The notes under the pieces are model-generated. The model saw only the letters and a list, made by a program, of their open reading frames with translations, did no database searches and had not been told where the DNA came from. Below are positions 15,976 to 24,664 of a DNA stretch of 64,000 nucleotides, in pieces (the first letter of the stretch is position 1; every line of letters begins with the position of its first letter). The translations under genes were made by a program, and so were the position numbers. Origin of the DNA: an uncultured Duncaniella sp. (GTDB lineage: Bacteria > Bacteroidota > Bacteroidia > Bacteroidales > Muribaculaceae); assembly GCA_910577255.1 (NCBI GenBank), contig CAJTMH010000003.1:124001-188000 (forward strand), given 5' to 3'.

Positions 15976-16920
15976 CTAAAGGGCACATGGCCAAGGGTCG
16001 TTCTCAATCGACGAACGGAAATTGTCGGCTCTCGCCTGGATCAGCTTTTCGCCGGCTGCGACATCGCGAGTCACCCAAAGGTTGCCACCTATCACAGCGT
16101 TCTCGCCAATGGTGACGCGGCCGAGGATGGTGGAGTTTGAGTAGATGACAACGTTGTCGCCAATGATGGGATGGCGTGGAATCCCTTTGACTGGGTTATT
16201 GGAGTCATCGGTGACGAAACTCTTCGCTCCGAGTGTCACTCCTTGGTAAATCTTCACGTTTTTACCTATTATCGCAGTGGCGCCTATCACCACGCCCGTG
16301 CCGTGGTCTATAACGAAGCCTTCGGCGATTTGTGCGGCCGGGTGGATGTCGATACCTGTGTCGGCATGGGCCTGTTCGGTTATCATCCTCGGGACAATTG
16401 GCACATTCAGCTTAAGCAACTGGTGGGCGATGCGGAAGCTCATTGTGGCCCGCACACCGGGATAACATGCTATGACCTCATGGGTCGACACAGCAGCCGG
16501 GTCGCCGAGGTATGTGGCGTCGATGTCTGTGTCGAGGATGTGGCGGATAGAGGGGAGGGCTTCGATGAACTGAATGGCGCTTTCATGGGCTTCTTCATGT
16601 ATTGCTGTCATTGAAGCCTCGCAGTTTGAGGTGTCGAAACATAAACCGGCCGTGATCTGGCTGACGAGGAGGGTGTAGAGTTCGCGGCTCGCCAGGGTCA
16701 TCATCGAGCGGAGCACGGAGTCATTCTCGACTGACTCGGTGTAAAAGCCCGGAAACATAAGCTGGCGTGCCAGGTCGACAATGCGTCTCACTGAATGGTT
16801 TGAGAGCAACGGCTCCCCTTCACCTTTGCGTGAGGGACACACATGGCGCATATCGTCAAGGCAGCAGAGGCGACCTATCACCTCGTCGACACGCTGCTGG
16901 TTGGTCGGTTTCTGTTCCAT
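15976..16920 (-). CDS. Serine O-acetyltransferase
   Basis: A 314-residue enzyme that acetylates serine for cysteine synthesis. The N-terminal half is helical; the C-terminal half is a left-handed beta helix of hexapeptide repeats with DIHPAAQIAEGFVIDHGTG, IGKNVKIYQGVTLGAKS and GDNVVIYSNSTILG, diagnostic of the EpsC/SAT group. The histidine of IDHGTG is the catalytic base. Length is typical of the Bacteroidetes form. The start ATG at 16918-16920 is preferred to an upstream in-frame ATG (17058) that runs into the ion channel gene. A TAACTTTG element lies 69 bases upstream. Confidence 0.93.
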   Translation of the reverse strand: MEQKPTNQQRVDEVIGRLCCLDDMRHVCPSRKGEGEPLLSNHSVRRIVDLARQLMFPGFYTESVENDSVLRSMMTLASRELYTLLVSQITAGLCFDTSNCEASMTAIHEEAHESAIQFIEALPSIRHILDTDIDATYLGDPAAVSTHEVIACYPGVRATMSFRIAHQLLKLNVPIVPRMITEQAHADTGIDIHPAAQIAEGFVIDHGTGVVIGATAIIGKNVKIYQGVTLGAKSFVTDDSNNPVKGIPRHPIIGDNVVIYSNSTILGRVTIGENAVIGGNLWVTRDVAAGEKLIQARADNFRSSIENDPWPCAL

Positions 16921-16988
16921 AATTTCAGTTCTGCCGTGGAGTCCGGATCCGGATTGATTTATAGGCCGGGCATGCCGGATTATGGGTG

Positions 16989-16996
16989 CAAAGTTA
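16989..16996 (-). promoter_or_regulatory. Candidate -7 element for the serine acetyltransferase gene
   Basis: TAACTTTG on the minus strand, a full TAnnTTTG match, just before the end of the upstream channel gene. The -33 position has no good match. Confidence 0.5.
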
Positions 16997-17002
16997 CGAT
17001 TT

Positions 17003-17734
17003 TTAATTGGTTTTTTCGCTCTTCTGGTCGGGTTTTTCTTTGAGTACTGACAAATCAAGCATGTGTGTGTCCTTATAGTGCTGAATCAGTGAAGTGATAT
17101 AGACTGTGAAGAGTGGAAACATTATGATACCTCCCACCGAGAGCACACATCCGAGTATCTTTCCGGTCACTGTCACCGGATTTATGTCGCAGCCGAGGGT
17201 GGTGGCTGTCATGCCGGCCCACCATAGAGCCGAACCGAAATCATTGACCATAGGATTGACAGGATGCTCCCTGTAGAGGAAAATCAGGCTGCCGAGATAG
17301 ATGGATGCTGCCATTATGATGAGATAGGAAGTGAGGAACGATGTGATTTTGGTCTGTGAGATAGCTCCGACCACTATCACCATCGCGAGTACTCCGCGAG
17401 CCAACGGAATAAACCTCAGATAGAACAATTGTTCCGGAGTGAGCGCAAGGTTGAGGCTGTGTACTATGGTGAGATAAGGGATGGAGAGGAGGAAAAACAG
17501 CCATCGTGTGCGCAGGTAATGGCGTCGGTCGTCCACCAGGAAAAGTTCTATGAAAAAGTCAGCTATAAAGACTATGCACGTCCACAGCTGAAATCGCATA
17601 TAGCGTTGATTGTCAAGAAAATTAATTCCATTGAATGTGTCCACTGATATGAACACTATCAGCATTCCCGATAGGATGATGATGATCCAGTGGAGCACGT
17701 CGACTATCAGTCGTTTTACCTTAACCTCGTCCAT
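17003..17734 (-). CDS. Voltage-gated-like ion channel with atypical pore
   Basis: A 243-residue inner-membrane protein with six hydrophobic segments, the layout of a six-helix tetrameric cation channel. The segment before the last helix (SALWWAGMTATTLGCDINPVTV) aligns with the pore loop of potassium channels, but the filter reads TTLGC-D (178-183) where potassium channels have TTVGYGD; one residue is missing. The voltage-sensor-like fourth segment holds few positive charges (LRFIPLARG). Ion selectivity therefore cannot be assumed. The start ATG at 17732-17734 (MDEVKVKRL) avoids an unlikely long leader. It is followed by the serine acetyltransferase gene. Confidence 0.78.
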   Translation of the reverse strand: MDEVKVKRLIVDVLHWIIIILSGMLIVFISVDTFNGINFLDNQRYMRFQLWTCIVFIADFFIELFLVDDRRHYLRTRWLFFLLSIPYLTIVHSLNLALTPEQLFYLRFIPLARGVLAMVIVVGAISQTKITSFLTSYLIIMAASIYLGSLIFLYREHPVNPMVNDFGSALWWAGMTATTLGCDINPVTVTGKILGCVLSVGGIIMFPLFTVYITSLIQHYKDTHMLDLSVLKEKPDQKSEKTN

Positions 17735-17820
17735 TGTTAAAAATAGTTGATACAATGTTAAAACAAGGTGCGGGGCTGAAAGTTTTGGGTTACCTCGTTG
17801 GAATCGGCGGGAGGGATTGA

Positions 17821-17863
17821 AAAATTGGCCGGGGAGCATTGATTTGGATCAATGCTCCCCGGC
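17821..17863 (-). terminator. Rho-independent terminator of the OmpA/TPR lipoprotein gene
   Basis: Positions 17828-17843 pair perfectly with 17848-17863 (16 base pairs, TTGG-type loop), followed on the minus strand by CAATTTTTC. It lies 56 bases after the lipoprotein stop, and its strength fits a highly expressed gene. Confidence 0.85.
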
Positions 17864-17919
17864 GGTTAAGTGGTTATCGCGGTGACTGCCACGTGTCGGT
17901 GGCGGTCAGATGGGACGGT

Positions 17920-19605
17920 TTAGAGAACGCGTGAGATGTTGAATTTTGAGAATTCCAGGTCGTTGGCGGCGCGCTTGCTCATTGAGGGGTCAAGTTTGAT
18001 GGCCTGACGGAGGTTGGAAGTGATCATCTGGTCATTGTTGGTGCGGGCACCGAGGATGGCCATCAGATAGTAAGTGGTTGCATCAGGAGTGTTGATGGCG
18101 GCGAGAGTTGACTTAGCCTTGCTGTAATCCTTGTTGAGGATCTGGGCGAGGGCGGCATTGTTGCTCTTGTCGTTGCCGAAAGCCTTGACGGCGGCCTTGA
18201 CATCACCCTGCTGGAGATAGTAAACACCAAGTGCCGAACCGAGTTCCTCAAGGCCGGCAGCTTTGCCGAATGCACTGTTGGCAGCGCGGAGGTCGTCATT
18301 AACGAGTGATACGAGGCCCTGGTTCATCTGTGATTCGGGAGCGTTGGGTTCTATGCGGGCTGCTTTTTTGAAGCTTGCCATAGCGGCGTCGAAGTCGCCC
18401 TGCTGATACTGCACTTTGCCGAGGTTGTTGAAGCCGCGGTAGTCACCGGGGTGCAGACGGGTGGCTGCGGTGTAAATTTCTTTCTTGCGGTTGAGGTCGT
18501 TGGTGAGAGTAGCGCAGTAGAGGAGTTCGTCAACAGTGAGTGTTGAGGGGTCAGTGGCATAAGCCTGGTTGATTTCCTCGTCGCTCTTGCCGATGACGTT
18601 GACGCTGGCGGTGATGCGTGAGTAGCGGAGCTGCGGGAGGATTTCGTCGGCGAGCTGGTCAAACACGCTTGCGAGGTTGCGGATTTCGCGTTCGCGCACT
18701 TCGGGGTCCTTGTACATTGAAAGCACACTGAGGATGAGATCCTTGTCCTGGATATTGCTTGCGGCAACGAGTTTCTGGAAGCCTTCCCAGTCCTCGGGAG
18801 TGAAGTTGGCGGTGAGTTCGCCGAATTCGGTCACCTTGTCCTTTTTGAGCTGATTCTTGAGATAAGCTGAAGTGTTTGTCTCGCGGTTTTCGGCAAGGCG
18901 GGTGTTGAAGTCGAGTGAACCTTCGGGTGAAGCGTATGACTCGATGTTGATTTCCTCGATCTGACGTGACTCGTCGCCGGCTGCGGCTTTGATGTCGCGG
19001 TTGAGGCGGAGCACCTCATCACTGTTAAGCTCGCTCTGGCGCAGGTTGGCCTGGTTGATGAGGAAGTGGATGTCGGCTGAGTATTTTTCGTTGATGATGC
19101 GCTGGAACTTATCGTTGGCGGTGGCCGGAGTCACAGTTGCGGCATCGGCGAGAGCTGCAGTGGCGATTATGCCGTCAGCTACTTTCACGCGGGGAAGCAC
19201 ATATTTCTTGCCGTTCTGATCCACGCTGAAGCCAAGATAGAGTTCTGAGTGCTGCATCTCGGGTTTGTAAACGTAGTTGACAGGTATGGTGACTGTGCCG
19301 CCGTTGTTGTAAGAGATGACTGTGTTGTTGCCACGTACTTTTTCACCCTGGAAAGTCATGGGCGAACCTGCCTCCTCGGTGTTGTTGAAAGTGAGGTAGG
19401 GGGTCACGGTAACAGATGCGTTCTTAACGAAGAATTTGGCAGGGATGTTGCCGGTGACAGTGGCGGGGACCTTCTGGCCTACCACTTCGAGCGGGTTGGG
19501 GTTAGTAGTGAAATAATCAGCTGAGAACTGATTCATCTTCTTTCCGCATCCGGTTAGCATGACAGCTGAGCCGAGCAGGAGTGAAAAACCTAATTTCTTG
19601 TCCAT
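17920..19605 (-). CDS. Lipoprotein with OmpA-like domain and TPR repeats
   Basis: A 561-residue lipoprotein (lipobox VMLTGC, C20). The N-terminal third is beta-rich with repeated Thr/Val segments. Residues of about 160-275 have the OmpA-like pattern: IHFLINQANLRQSEL, then INIESYASPEGSLDFNTRLAENR, which matches the peptidoglycan-binding motif. The C-terminal part (about 370-545) has TPR units (DYRGFNNLGKVQYQQGDFDAAMASFKKAARIEP). It probably links the outer membrane to the cell wall and holds partner proteins. It has a strong promoter and a strong terminator and stands alone, consistent with a major envelope protein. Confidence 0.85.
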   Translation of the reverse strand: MDKKLGFSLLLGSAVMLTGCGKKMNQFSADYFTTNPNPLEVVGQKVPATVTGNIPAKFFVKNASVTVTPYLTFNNTEEAGSPMTFQGEKVRGNNTVISYNNGGTVTIPVNYVYKPEMQHSELYLGFSVDQNGKKYVLPRVKVADGIIATAALADAATVTPATANDKFQRIINEKYSADIHFLINQANLRQSELNSDEVLRLNRDIKAAAGDESRQIEEINIESYASPEGSLDFNTRLAENRETNTSAYLKNQLKKDKVTEFGELTANFTPEDWEGFQKLVAASNIQDKDLILSVLSMYKDPEVREREIRNLASVFDQLADEILPQLRYSRITASVNVIGKSDEEINQAYATDPSTLTVDELLYCATLTNDLNRKKEIYTAATRLHPGDYRGFNNLGKVQYQQGDFDAAMASFKKAARIEPNAPESQMNQGLVSLVNDDLRAANSAFGKAAGLEELGSALGVYYLQQGDVKAAVKAFGNDKSNNAALAQILNKDYSKAKSTLAAINTPDATTYYLMAILGARTNNDQMITSNLRQAIKLDPSMSKRAANDLEFSKFNISRVL

Positions 19606-19687
19606 AATAGGTGATAAAAATATAGAATGTATTGACGTGAATGATTGATTTATTCGCCGTTGGGACGTAGTGCCCCAAATTCAGAAG

Positions 19688-19719
19688 CAAAGTTACAATC
19701 TTATTATGACTATTCCAAG
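19688..19719 (-). promoter_or_regulatory. sigma-AB promoter of the OmpA/TPR lipoprotein
   Basis: CTTG (19716-19719), 20 bases, TAACTTTG (19688-19695) on the minus strand. The leader to the start at 19605 is about 75 bases. Confidence 0.75.
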
Positions 19720-19823
19720 TCAACATGCTCTTAAAAAACTGTTAATAATGCTTTTTAAGTGCCTGCGGCTCCATGTGGTGAAAATATTTGCCCCAAAGTG
19801 GAGGAGTTTTGACGAATTAGTTG

Positions 19824-19831
19824 TACTTTTG
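19824..19831 (+). promoter_or_regulatory. Candidate -7 element for speA
   Basis: TACTTTTG matches TAnnTTTG and lies 76 bases before the speA start. No TTTG at the standard spacing. Confidence 0.5.
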
Positions 19832-19906
19832 CCTCTTATTTGTGAACTTATACCTATTTATTTTATTCTTATAATTAATATTATAATTTATTCAGGAAAA
19901 TAGCCG

Positions 19907-21808
19907 ATGAGAAGATGGCGTATTGAGGACAGCGAGGAGCTGTACAACATCCAGGGTTGGGGAAGAAAATATTTCTCCATCAATGAGAAAGGCAATGTGG
20001 CCGTGACTCCGCGTGAAGGTTATGCTTCGGTGGACCTCCGCGAGGTGATGGACGAACTGCAGGTGCGCGACATCACGTCGCCGGTGCTGTTGCGTTTCCC
20101 GGATATTCTTGACAACCGTATCGAGAAGATTTCCAACTGTTTTGCTGTGGCATCCGAGCAATATAACTATAAAGCTCAGAATTACATCATCTATCCCATC
20201 AAGGTCAATCAGATGCGCCCTGTGGTGGAAGAGATAGTGACCCATGGCGAGAAATTCAACATAGGTCTTGAGGCGGGCTCCAAGCCGGAACTCCATGCCG
20301 TGCTCGCCACCAACATCAAGGAGAATGCCCTGATTATCTGCAACGGCTATAAGGATCAGACATATATCGAACTCGCGCTCCTGGCCCAGAAGATGGGACG
20401 TCGCATATATCTCGTGGTCGAGAAGCTCAACGAGCTCCGCATAATCCACGAGGTGGCCAAGCGCATTGGCATTGATCCGAATGTAGGTATCCGTATCAAG
20501 CTTGCGTCCTCAGGTTCGGGCAAATGGGAGACCAGTGGTGGCGACCAGTCAAAGTTCGGTCTCAACTCCTCCGAACTTCTTGAGGCGCTTGACTTCATGG
20601 ACCGCAATAAGATGAAGCATTGCCTCAAGCTGATACACTTCCACATCGGCAGCCAGATTACCAAAATACGCCGTATAAAGAATGCCATCCGAGAGGCGAC
20701 ACAATTCTATGTGCAGCTCACGCAGATGGGATTTGATATCGAATTCATGGATATCGGCGGCGGACTCGGTGTCGACTATGACGGCACACGTAATTCTGCG
20801 TCGGGCAGCTCGATGAACTATTCGATCCAGGAATATGCCAATGATGCCGTTTCGGCTATCGTGGACGCTTGCGAGAAGAACGGCCTCAAACAGCCCAACA
20901 TCATCAATGAGAGCGGCCGTTCGCTCACTGCCCATCATTCGGTACTTGTGTTTGAGGTGCTTGAAACCACTCAGCTGCCTTTCTGGAAAGAGTCCAAGGA
21001 GGTTGGCGAGAATGACCACGAGCTGGCTAAGGAGCTCTATGAAATCTGGGACAAACTCAATCAGCAGCGTCTGCTTGAAAGTTGGCACGATGCCCTGCAG
21101 ATTCGTGAAGAGGCACTTGATCTTTTCAGCCTTGGCCATCTTGATTTGCGCACCAGAGCCCAGATTGAGGAACTCTTCTGGTCAATAGCCCGCGAGGTCG
21201 GTGACATAACCGGCAACATGAAGCATGCCCCCGAAGAACTCCGCAAAGTCATCAAGATGGTGCCTGACAAGTACTTCTGTAACTTCTCCCTATTCCAGTC
21301 GCTTACCGATTCCTGGGCTATCGACCAGGTATTCCCCATCATACCTCTTTCTCGTCTTGATGAGAAGCCTACGCGCACCTGTACCCTCCAGGACATTACC
21401 TGCGACAGCGACGGAAAGATTTCCAACTTCATATCGGTGCATGGAGGAACTGCCAATTCCCTTCCTGTGCATCAGGTGAAACCCGGCGAGCCGTATTATC
21501 TCGGCGTGTTCCTTGTCGGTGCTTACCAGGAAATTCTTGGTGATATGCACAACCTGTTTGGCGATACAAATGCCGTGCATATCTCTGTCTATAAGGACAG
21601 TTATGAAATCGACCGTATAATCGACGGCGAGACCGTGGCCGATGTGCTCGACTATGTGCAGTTCAATCCTAAGAAATTGGTGCGTAATGTCGAGGCATGG
21701 GTGACATCATCAATGAAAGCCGGGAAAATCACCCCCGAGGAGGGGCGTGAATTCCTCAGCAATTACCGTTCGGGCCTTTACGGTTACACCTACATAGAGA
21801 AAGATTAA
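19907..21808 (+). CDS. speA: Biosynthetic arginine decarboxylase
   Basis: A 633-residue PLP enzyme of the alanine-racemase-like fold that converts arginine to agmatine, the entry to putrescine and spermidine. The PLP lysine is K99 in YPIKVNQ. The phosphate loop GSGKWETSGGDQSKFG and the HIGSQI and DIGGGLGVDYDG motifs follow, and the C-terminal SLFQSLTDSWAIDQVFPIIPLSRL block is SpeA-specific. Length matches the family. truA follows after 25 bases, so these genes probably share a transcript. Confidence 0.97.
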   Translation: MRRWRIEDSEELYNIQGWGRKYFSINEKGNVAVTPREGYASVDLREVMDELQVRDITSPVLLRFPDILDNRIEKISNCFAVASEQYNYKAQNYIIYPIKVNQMRPVVEEIVTHGEKFNIGLEAGSKPELHAVLATNIKENALIICNGYKDQTYIELALLAQKMGRRIYLVVEKLNELRIIHEVAKRIGIDPNVGIRIKLASSGSGKWETSGGDQSKFGLNSSELLEALDFMDRNKMKHCLKLIHFHIGSQITKIRRIKNAIREATQFYVQLTQMGFDIEFMDIGGGLGVDYDGTRNSASGSSMNYSIQEYANDAVSAIVDACEKNGLKQPNIINESGRSLTAHHSVLVFEVLETTQLPFWKESKEVGENDHELAKELYEIWDKLNQQRLLESWHDALQIREEALDLFSLGHLDLRTRAQIEELFWSIAREVGDITGNMKHAPEELRKVIKMVPDKYFCNFSLFQSLTDSWAIDQVFPIIPLSRLDEKPTRTCTLQDITCDSDGKISNFISVHGGTANSLPVHQVKPGEPYYLGVFLVGAYQEILGDMHNLFGDTNAVHISVYKDSYEIDRIIDGETVADVLDYVQFNPKKLVRNVEAWVTSSMKAGKITPEEGREFLSNYRSGLYGYTYIEKD

Positions 21809-21833
21809 AACATAGAGAAGTATAAAAATCGCT

Positions 21834-22568
21834 ATGAGATACTTCATGCGACTTGCCTACAGAGGTGCACCGTTCCACGGTTGGCAGAGTCAGCCGGGGG
21901 AGGTGACTGTGCAGGAGACATTGGAGAAGGCACTGTCGGTTGTGCTCCGCCGCGACATGAAAATTGTCGGGGCGGGACGCACTGACACCGGCGTCAACGC
22001 CCGCATGATGATAGCCCACTTTGATGTGGATACACCGATAACCGATGCTGCTAAATTGGTGCGTGGTCTAAACTCCCTTGTAGGGAAGGATATCGCAGTT
22101 TATGAGATATATGAAGTCGACGCTGATAAACATGCCCGCTTCGATGCCACTTCCCGGACTTATCATTACTATGCACTCCCTGAAAAGTCTCCCTTTTTCC
22201 ATCCGTTATGCTGGAAGGCTCCTGATGGGCTTGACTATGGTAAGATGAATGAGGCAGCACAGCTTTTGCTCGAAACTGATGATTTCACATCGTTTGCCAA
22301 GCTCCACACGGATGCCAAGACTAATATCTGCAAGGTCACCCATGCTCGTTGGCATAAGGTGGCTGACACGGACGGTTGGGTATTTGTAATTACAGCTGAC
22401 CGCTTCCTGCGCAATATGGTACGTGCAGTTGTGGGGACGCTTGTTGAAGTAGGCAGAGGTAAAATGTCGGTGGAGGAATTTAAGGCCGTGATTGACCGTC
22501 GCGACCGTTGCGCGGCCGGAACATCGATGCCGGGACATGCTCTTTACCTTTGGGAAGTAACGTATTGA
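21834..22568 (+). CDS. truA: tRNA pseudouridine(38-40) synthase
   Basis: A 244-residue TruA enzyme which isomerises uridines 38-40 in the anticodon stem-loop of tRNAs. The catalytic aspartate is D51 in GAGRTDTGVNA, the N-terminal YRGAPFHGWQSQP motif is typical, and the C-terminal block NMVRAVVGTLVEVGRG completes the family signature. It follows speA and is 18 bases from the acyltransferase gene. Confidence 0.96.
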   Translation: MRYFMRLAYRGAPFHGWQSQPGEVTVQETLEKALSVVLRRDMKIVGAGRTDTGVNARMMIAHFDVDTPITDAAKLVRGLNSLVGKDIAVYEIYEVDADKHARFDATSRTYHYYALPEKSPFFHPLCWKAPDGLDYGKMNEAAQLLLETDDFTSFAKLHTDAKTNICKVTHARWHKVADTDGWVFVITADRFLRNMVRAVVGTLVEVGRGKMSVEEFKAVIDRRDRCAAGTSMPGHALYLWEVTY

Positions 22569-22586
22569 TTGTGAGTTGTTGGCTTT

Positions 22587-23615
22587 ATGGTAAAAACAAG
22601 GATAACATATCTTGATATTCTTCGGCTTATAGCTTGCCTGATGGTAGTCCTTATGCATTCGCCATTGCCAACAAACCAATCAAACAGTCTGATAGTGTCC
22701 GCATTAGGCTATTTATGTGCTCCATGTATAGGTTTGTTCCTTATGGTTAGCGGCGCGTTGTTGTTACCGGTGCAAGGCGATGCAGTTACATTCCTAAAAA
22801 AGAGGCTTGGTAAATTGTTAGCTCCAACATTGATATGGTCTAGCTTCTATATATTGGTGAAATGGCATAGTGGAGAATTGGGACTGGATGATGTGGTGAA
22901 ATCTGTGTTGTCGATGCCATTTTCGTCTCAAGGACACGGCGTTATGTGGTTCATGTATATGCTTATAGGATTATATATTATCGCACCGGTCATAAGTCCA
23001 TGGCTGTCGTCGGTGAAGAAGTCCACCATTGAGCTATATTTGGGGATTTGGGCGCTAACATTGTGCTTTCCACTTATAGAGAATTATATTTTAGTGGATT
23101 CAAGCATAACTGGACTGTTTTATTACACATCTGGCTACGCAGGCTATTTTATCGCCGGATACTATCTGTATAGATATGGCCTGCAGATAAATCTGTGGAT
23201 GGTCGGATGTTTACTTATATTAGCCGTCATGGCTCCGCTAATCTGTGTGATTGGCGATTTGACGGTTGATTTCTACAGACTTTTCTGGTATCTGTCTATT
23301 TTTGTCGTATCAATGGCATTGGCTTGGTTCGTAGTGATTCAACGTTTGATGTCGGGCTGTTGTAATTATCAGCCAAAATGGATTCAGACTGTTTCAGATC
23401 TGTCATTTGGAGTATATTTGTCCCATATATTTATTATGCGGTCATGGGTCTGGCATTGGGACTGGATCTTGGATATTGGAGTCTTTCCGGTTCAGATAGC
23501 TGCAATTTTCAGTTGTTCTTTTGTAATAAGTCTTTGCGGATGTTATATAGTGTCATTGTTCCCATTTAGTGAATATATAATTGGTTGTAGCAAAAGAAAA
23601 CACTCTCTCCGGTAA
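22587..23615 (+). CDS. Acyltransferase 3 family integral membrane protein
   Basis: A 342-residue protein with about ten membrane segments. The N-terminal YLDILRLIACLMVVLMHSP carries the R and H typical of the acyltransferase-3 (OafA/WecH-like) family, which moves acyl groups to extracytoplasmic sugars or peptidoglycan. The block GVMWFMYMLIGLYIIAPVISP is also typical. Codon use looks more AT-rich than in truA and speA, suggesting a later arrival between truA and glsA. The acceptor is unknown. Confidence 0.87.
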   Translation: MVKTRITYLDILRLIACLMVVLMHSPLPTNQSNSLIVSALGYLCAPCIGLFLMVSGALLLPVQGDAVTFLKKRLGKLLAPTLIWSSFYILVKWHSGELGLDDVVKSVLSMPFSSQGHGVMWFMYMLIGLYIIAPVISPWLSSVKKSTIELYLGIWALTLCFPLIENYILVDSSITGLFYYTSGYAGYFIAGYYLYRYGLQINLWMVGCLLILAVMAPLICVIGDLTVDFYRLFWYLSIFVVSMALAWFVVIQRLMSGCCNYQPKWIQTVSDLSFGVYLSHIFIMRSWVWHWDWILDIGVFPVQIAAIFSCSFVISLCGCYIVSLFPFSEYIIGCSKRKHSLR

Positions 23616-23628
23616 TTGATGTTGTATC

Positions 23629-24543
23629 ATGGATTACAAACTTATTTTAGAAGAAATTGCGGCTGAGATAGAGCCGTTGAGACAAGTCGGGCGTCAGGCT
23701 GATTATATTCCGGCACTTGCCAAGGTAAACCCTGACCGTTTCGGTATTTGCATCACCACTACTGATGGTGAAGTAATAGAATGGGGTGACGTGACTGAAC
23801 GCTTCTCCATACAGAGTGTCACCAAAGTTTTTTCACTATCGATGAGCCTTTCGCTTATGGGCGAATCACTCTGGAAAAGGGTAGGGAAGGAACCCTCAGG
23901 TGCGGCATTCAATTCGTTGATACAGCTTGAACTTGACCGTGGCATACCTCGCAATCCTTTTATCAATGCCGGTGCGATAGTGCTTGCAGATGTGCTTATT
24001 AGCACACTCGACAATCCCGAGAAAGACTATCTGTCGTTTGTTCGGAGCATTGCGTCAGACTCTACCATCGGTTATGATTACGAAGTTGCAACTTCGGAAC
24101 GTGCGAAGGGCTATATAAATGCAGCTATTGCAAATATGCTGAAATATTATGGAAATCTTGACAATGATATTGAGGATGTGTTGCATTTCTATTTTCTGCA
24201 ATGTTCGGTTGAGATGAGCTGCCGTCAGCTTTCCAAGGCATTCCTCCCGTTTGCCGACAGAAGCACTGCATTTTCATTTGATGGCATTAGTTTGACATCT
24301 TCGCAGGTGAAACGTATAAATGCAGTGATGCAGACATGTGGTTTCTATAACGATGCCGGAGAATATTCCTATTTAGTGGGGCTTCCGGGTAAAAGTGGTG
24401 TCGGTGGAGGAATCGGAGCTGTTTATCCCGGTCGATATGCTGTGGCAACATGGTCTCCGCGACTGAACGAGAAGGGTAATTCCGTAATGGGAATGAAAGC
24501 CCTTGAGCTTCTTACCACTCACACCAATGAGTCAATATTTTAG
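23629..24543 (+). CDS. glsA: Glutaminase
   Basis: A 304-residue serine-dependent glutaminase with a beta-lactamase-like fold that hydrolyses glutamine to glutamate and ammonia. The catalytic SxxK is S63-V-T-K66 in FSIQSVTKVF; NPFINAGAI and the GKSGVGGGI loop are further family blocks. It lies 13 bases after the acyltransferase. With speA nearby and gdhA elsewhere in the window, it could serve ammonia release and acid tolerance; that is inference. Confidence 0.96.
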   Translation: MDYKLILEEIAAEIEPLRQVGRQADYIPALAKVNPDRFGICITTTDGEVIEWGDVTERFSIQSVTKVFSLSMSLSLMGESLWKRVGKEPSGAAFNSLIQLELDRGIPRNPFINAGAIVLADVLISTLDNPEKDYLSFVRSIASDSTIGYDYEVATSERAKGYINAAIANMLKYYGNLDNDIEDVLHFYFLQCSVEMSCRQLSKAFLPFADRSTAFSFDGISLTSSQVKRINAVMQTCGFYNDAGEYSYLVGLPGKSGVGGGIGAVYPGRYAVATWSPRLNEKGNSVMGMKALELLTTHTNESIF

Positions 24544-24664
24544 AGATTTCCCGATTAGACAAGTTAATCCATGTACTGCAAAATATTGATTGCAGATTTG
24601 GCGAATCAATCGTGGTTACGAAATTTTTACAGCGAGGGATTGGGTAGAATCATACGAGCCTATT

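Larger units (their letters stand above)
19606..19906. other. Divergent intergenic region between the OmpA/TPR lipoprotein and speA
   Basis: About 300 AT-rich bases with no gene. It holds the strong minus-strand promoter at 19688-19719 and a plus-strand -7 element at 19824-19831. I see no further structure. Confidence 0.6.

Noticed and set aside
19892..20449. 185-residue frame antisense to speA
   Set aside because: It mirrors codons of a strongly conserved enzyme and has no promoter or family; it is a shadow frame.
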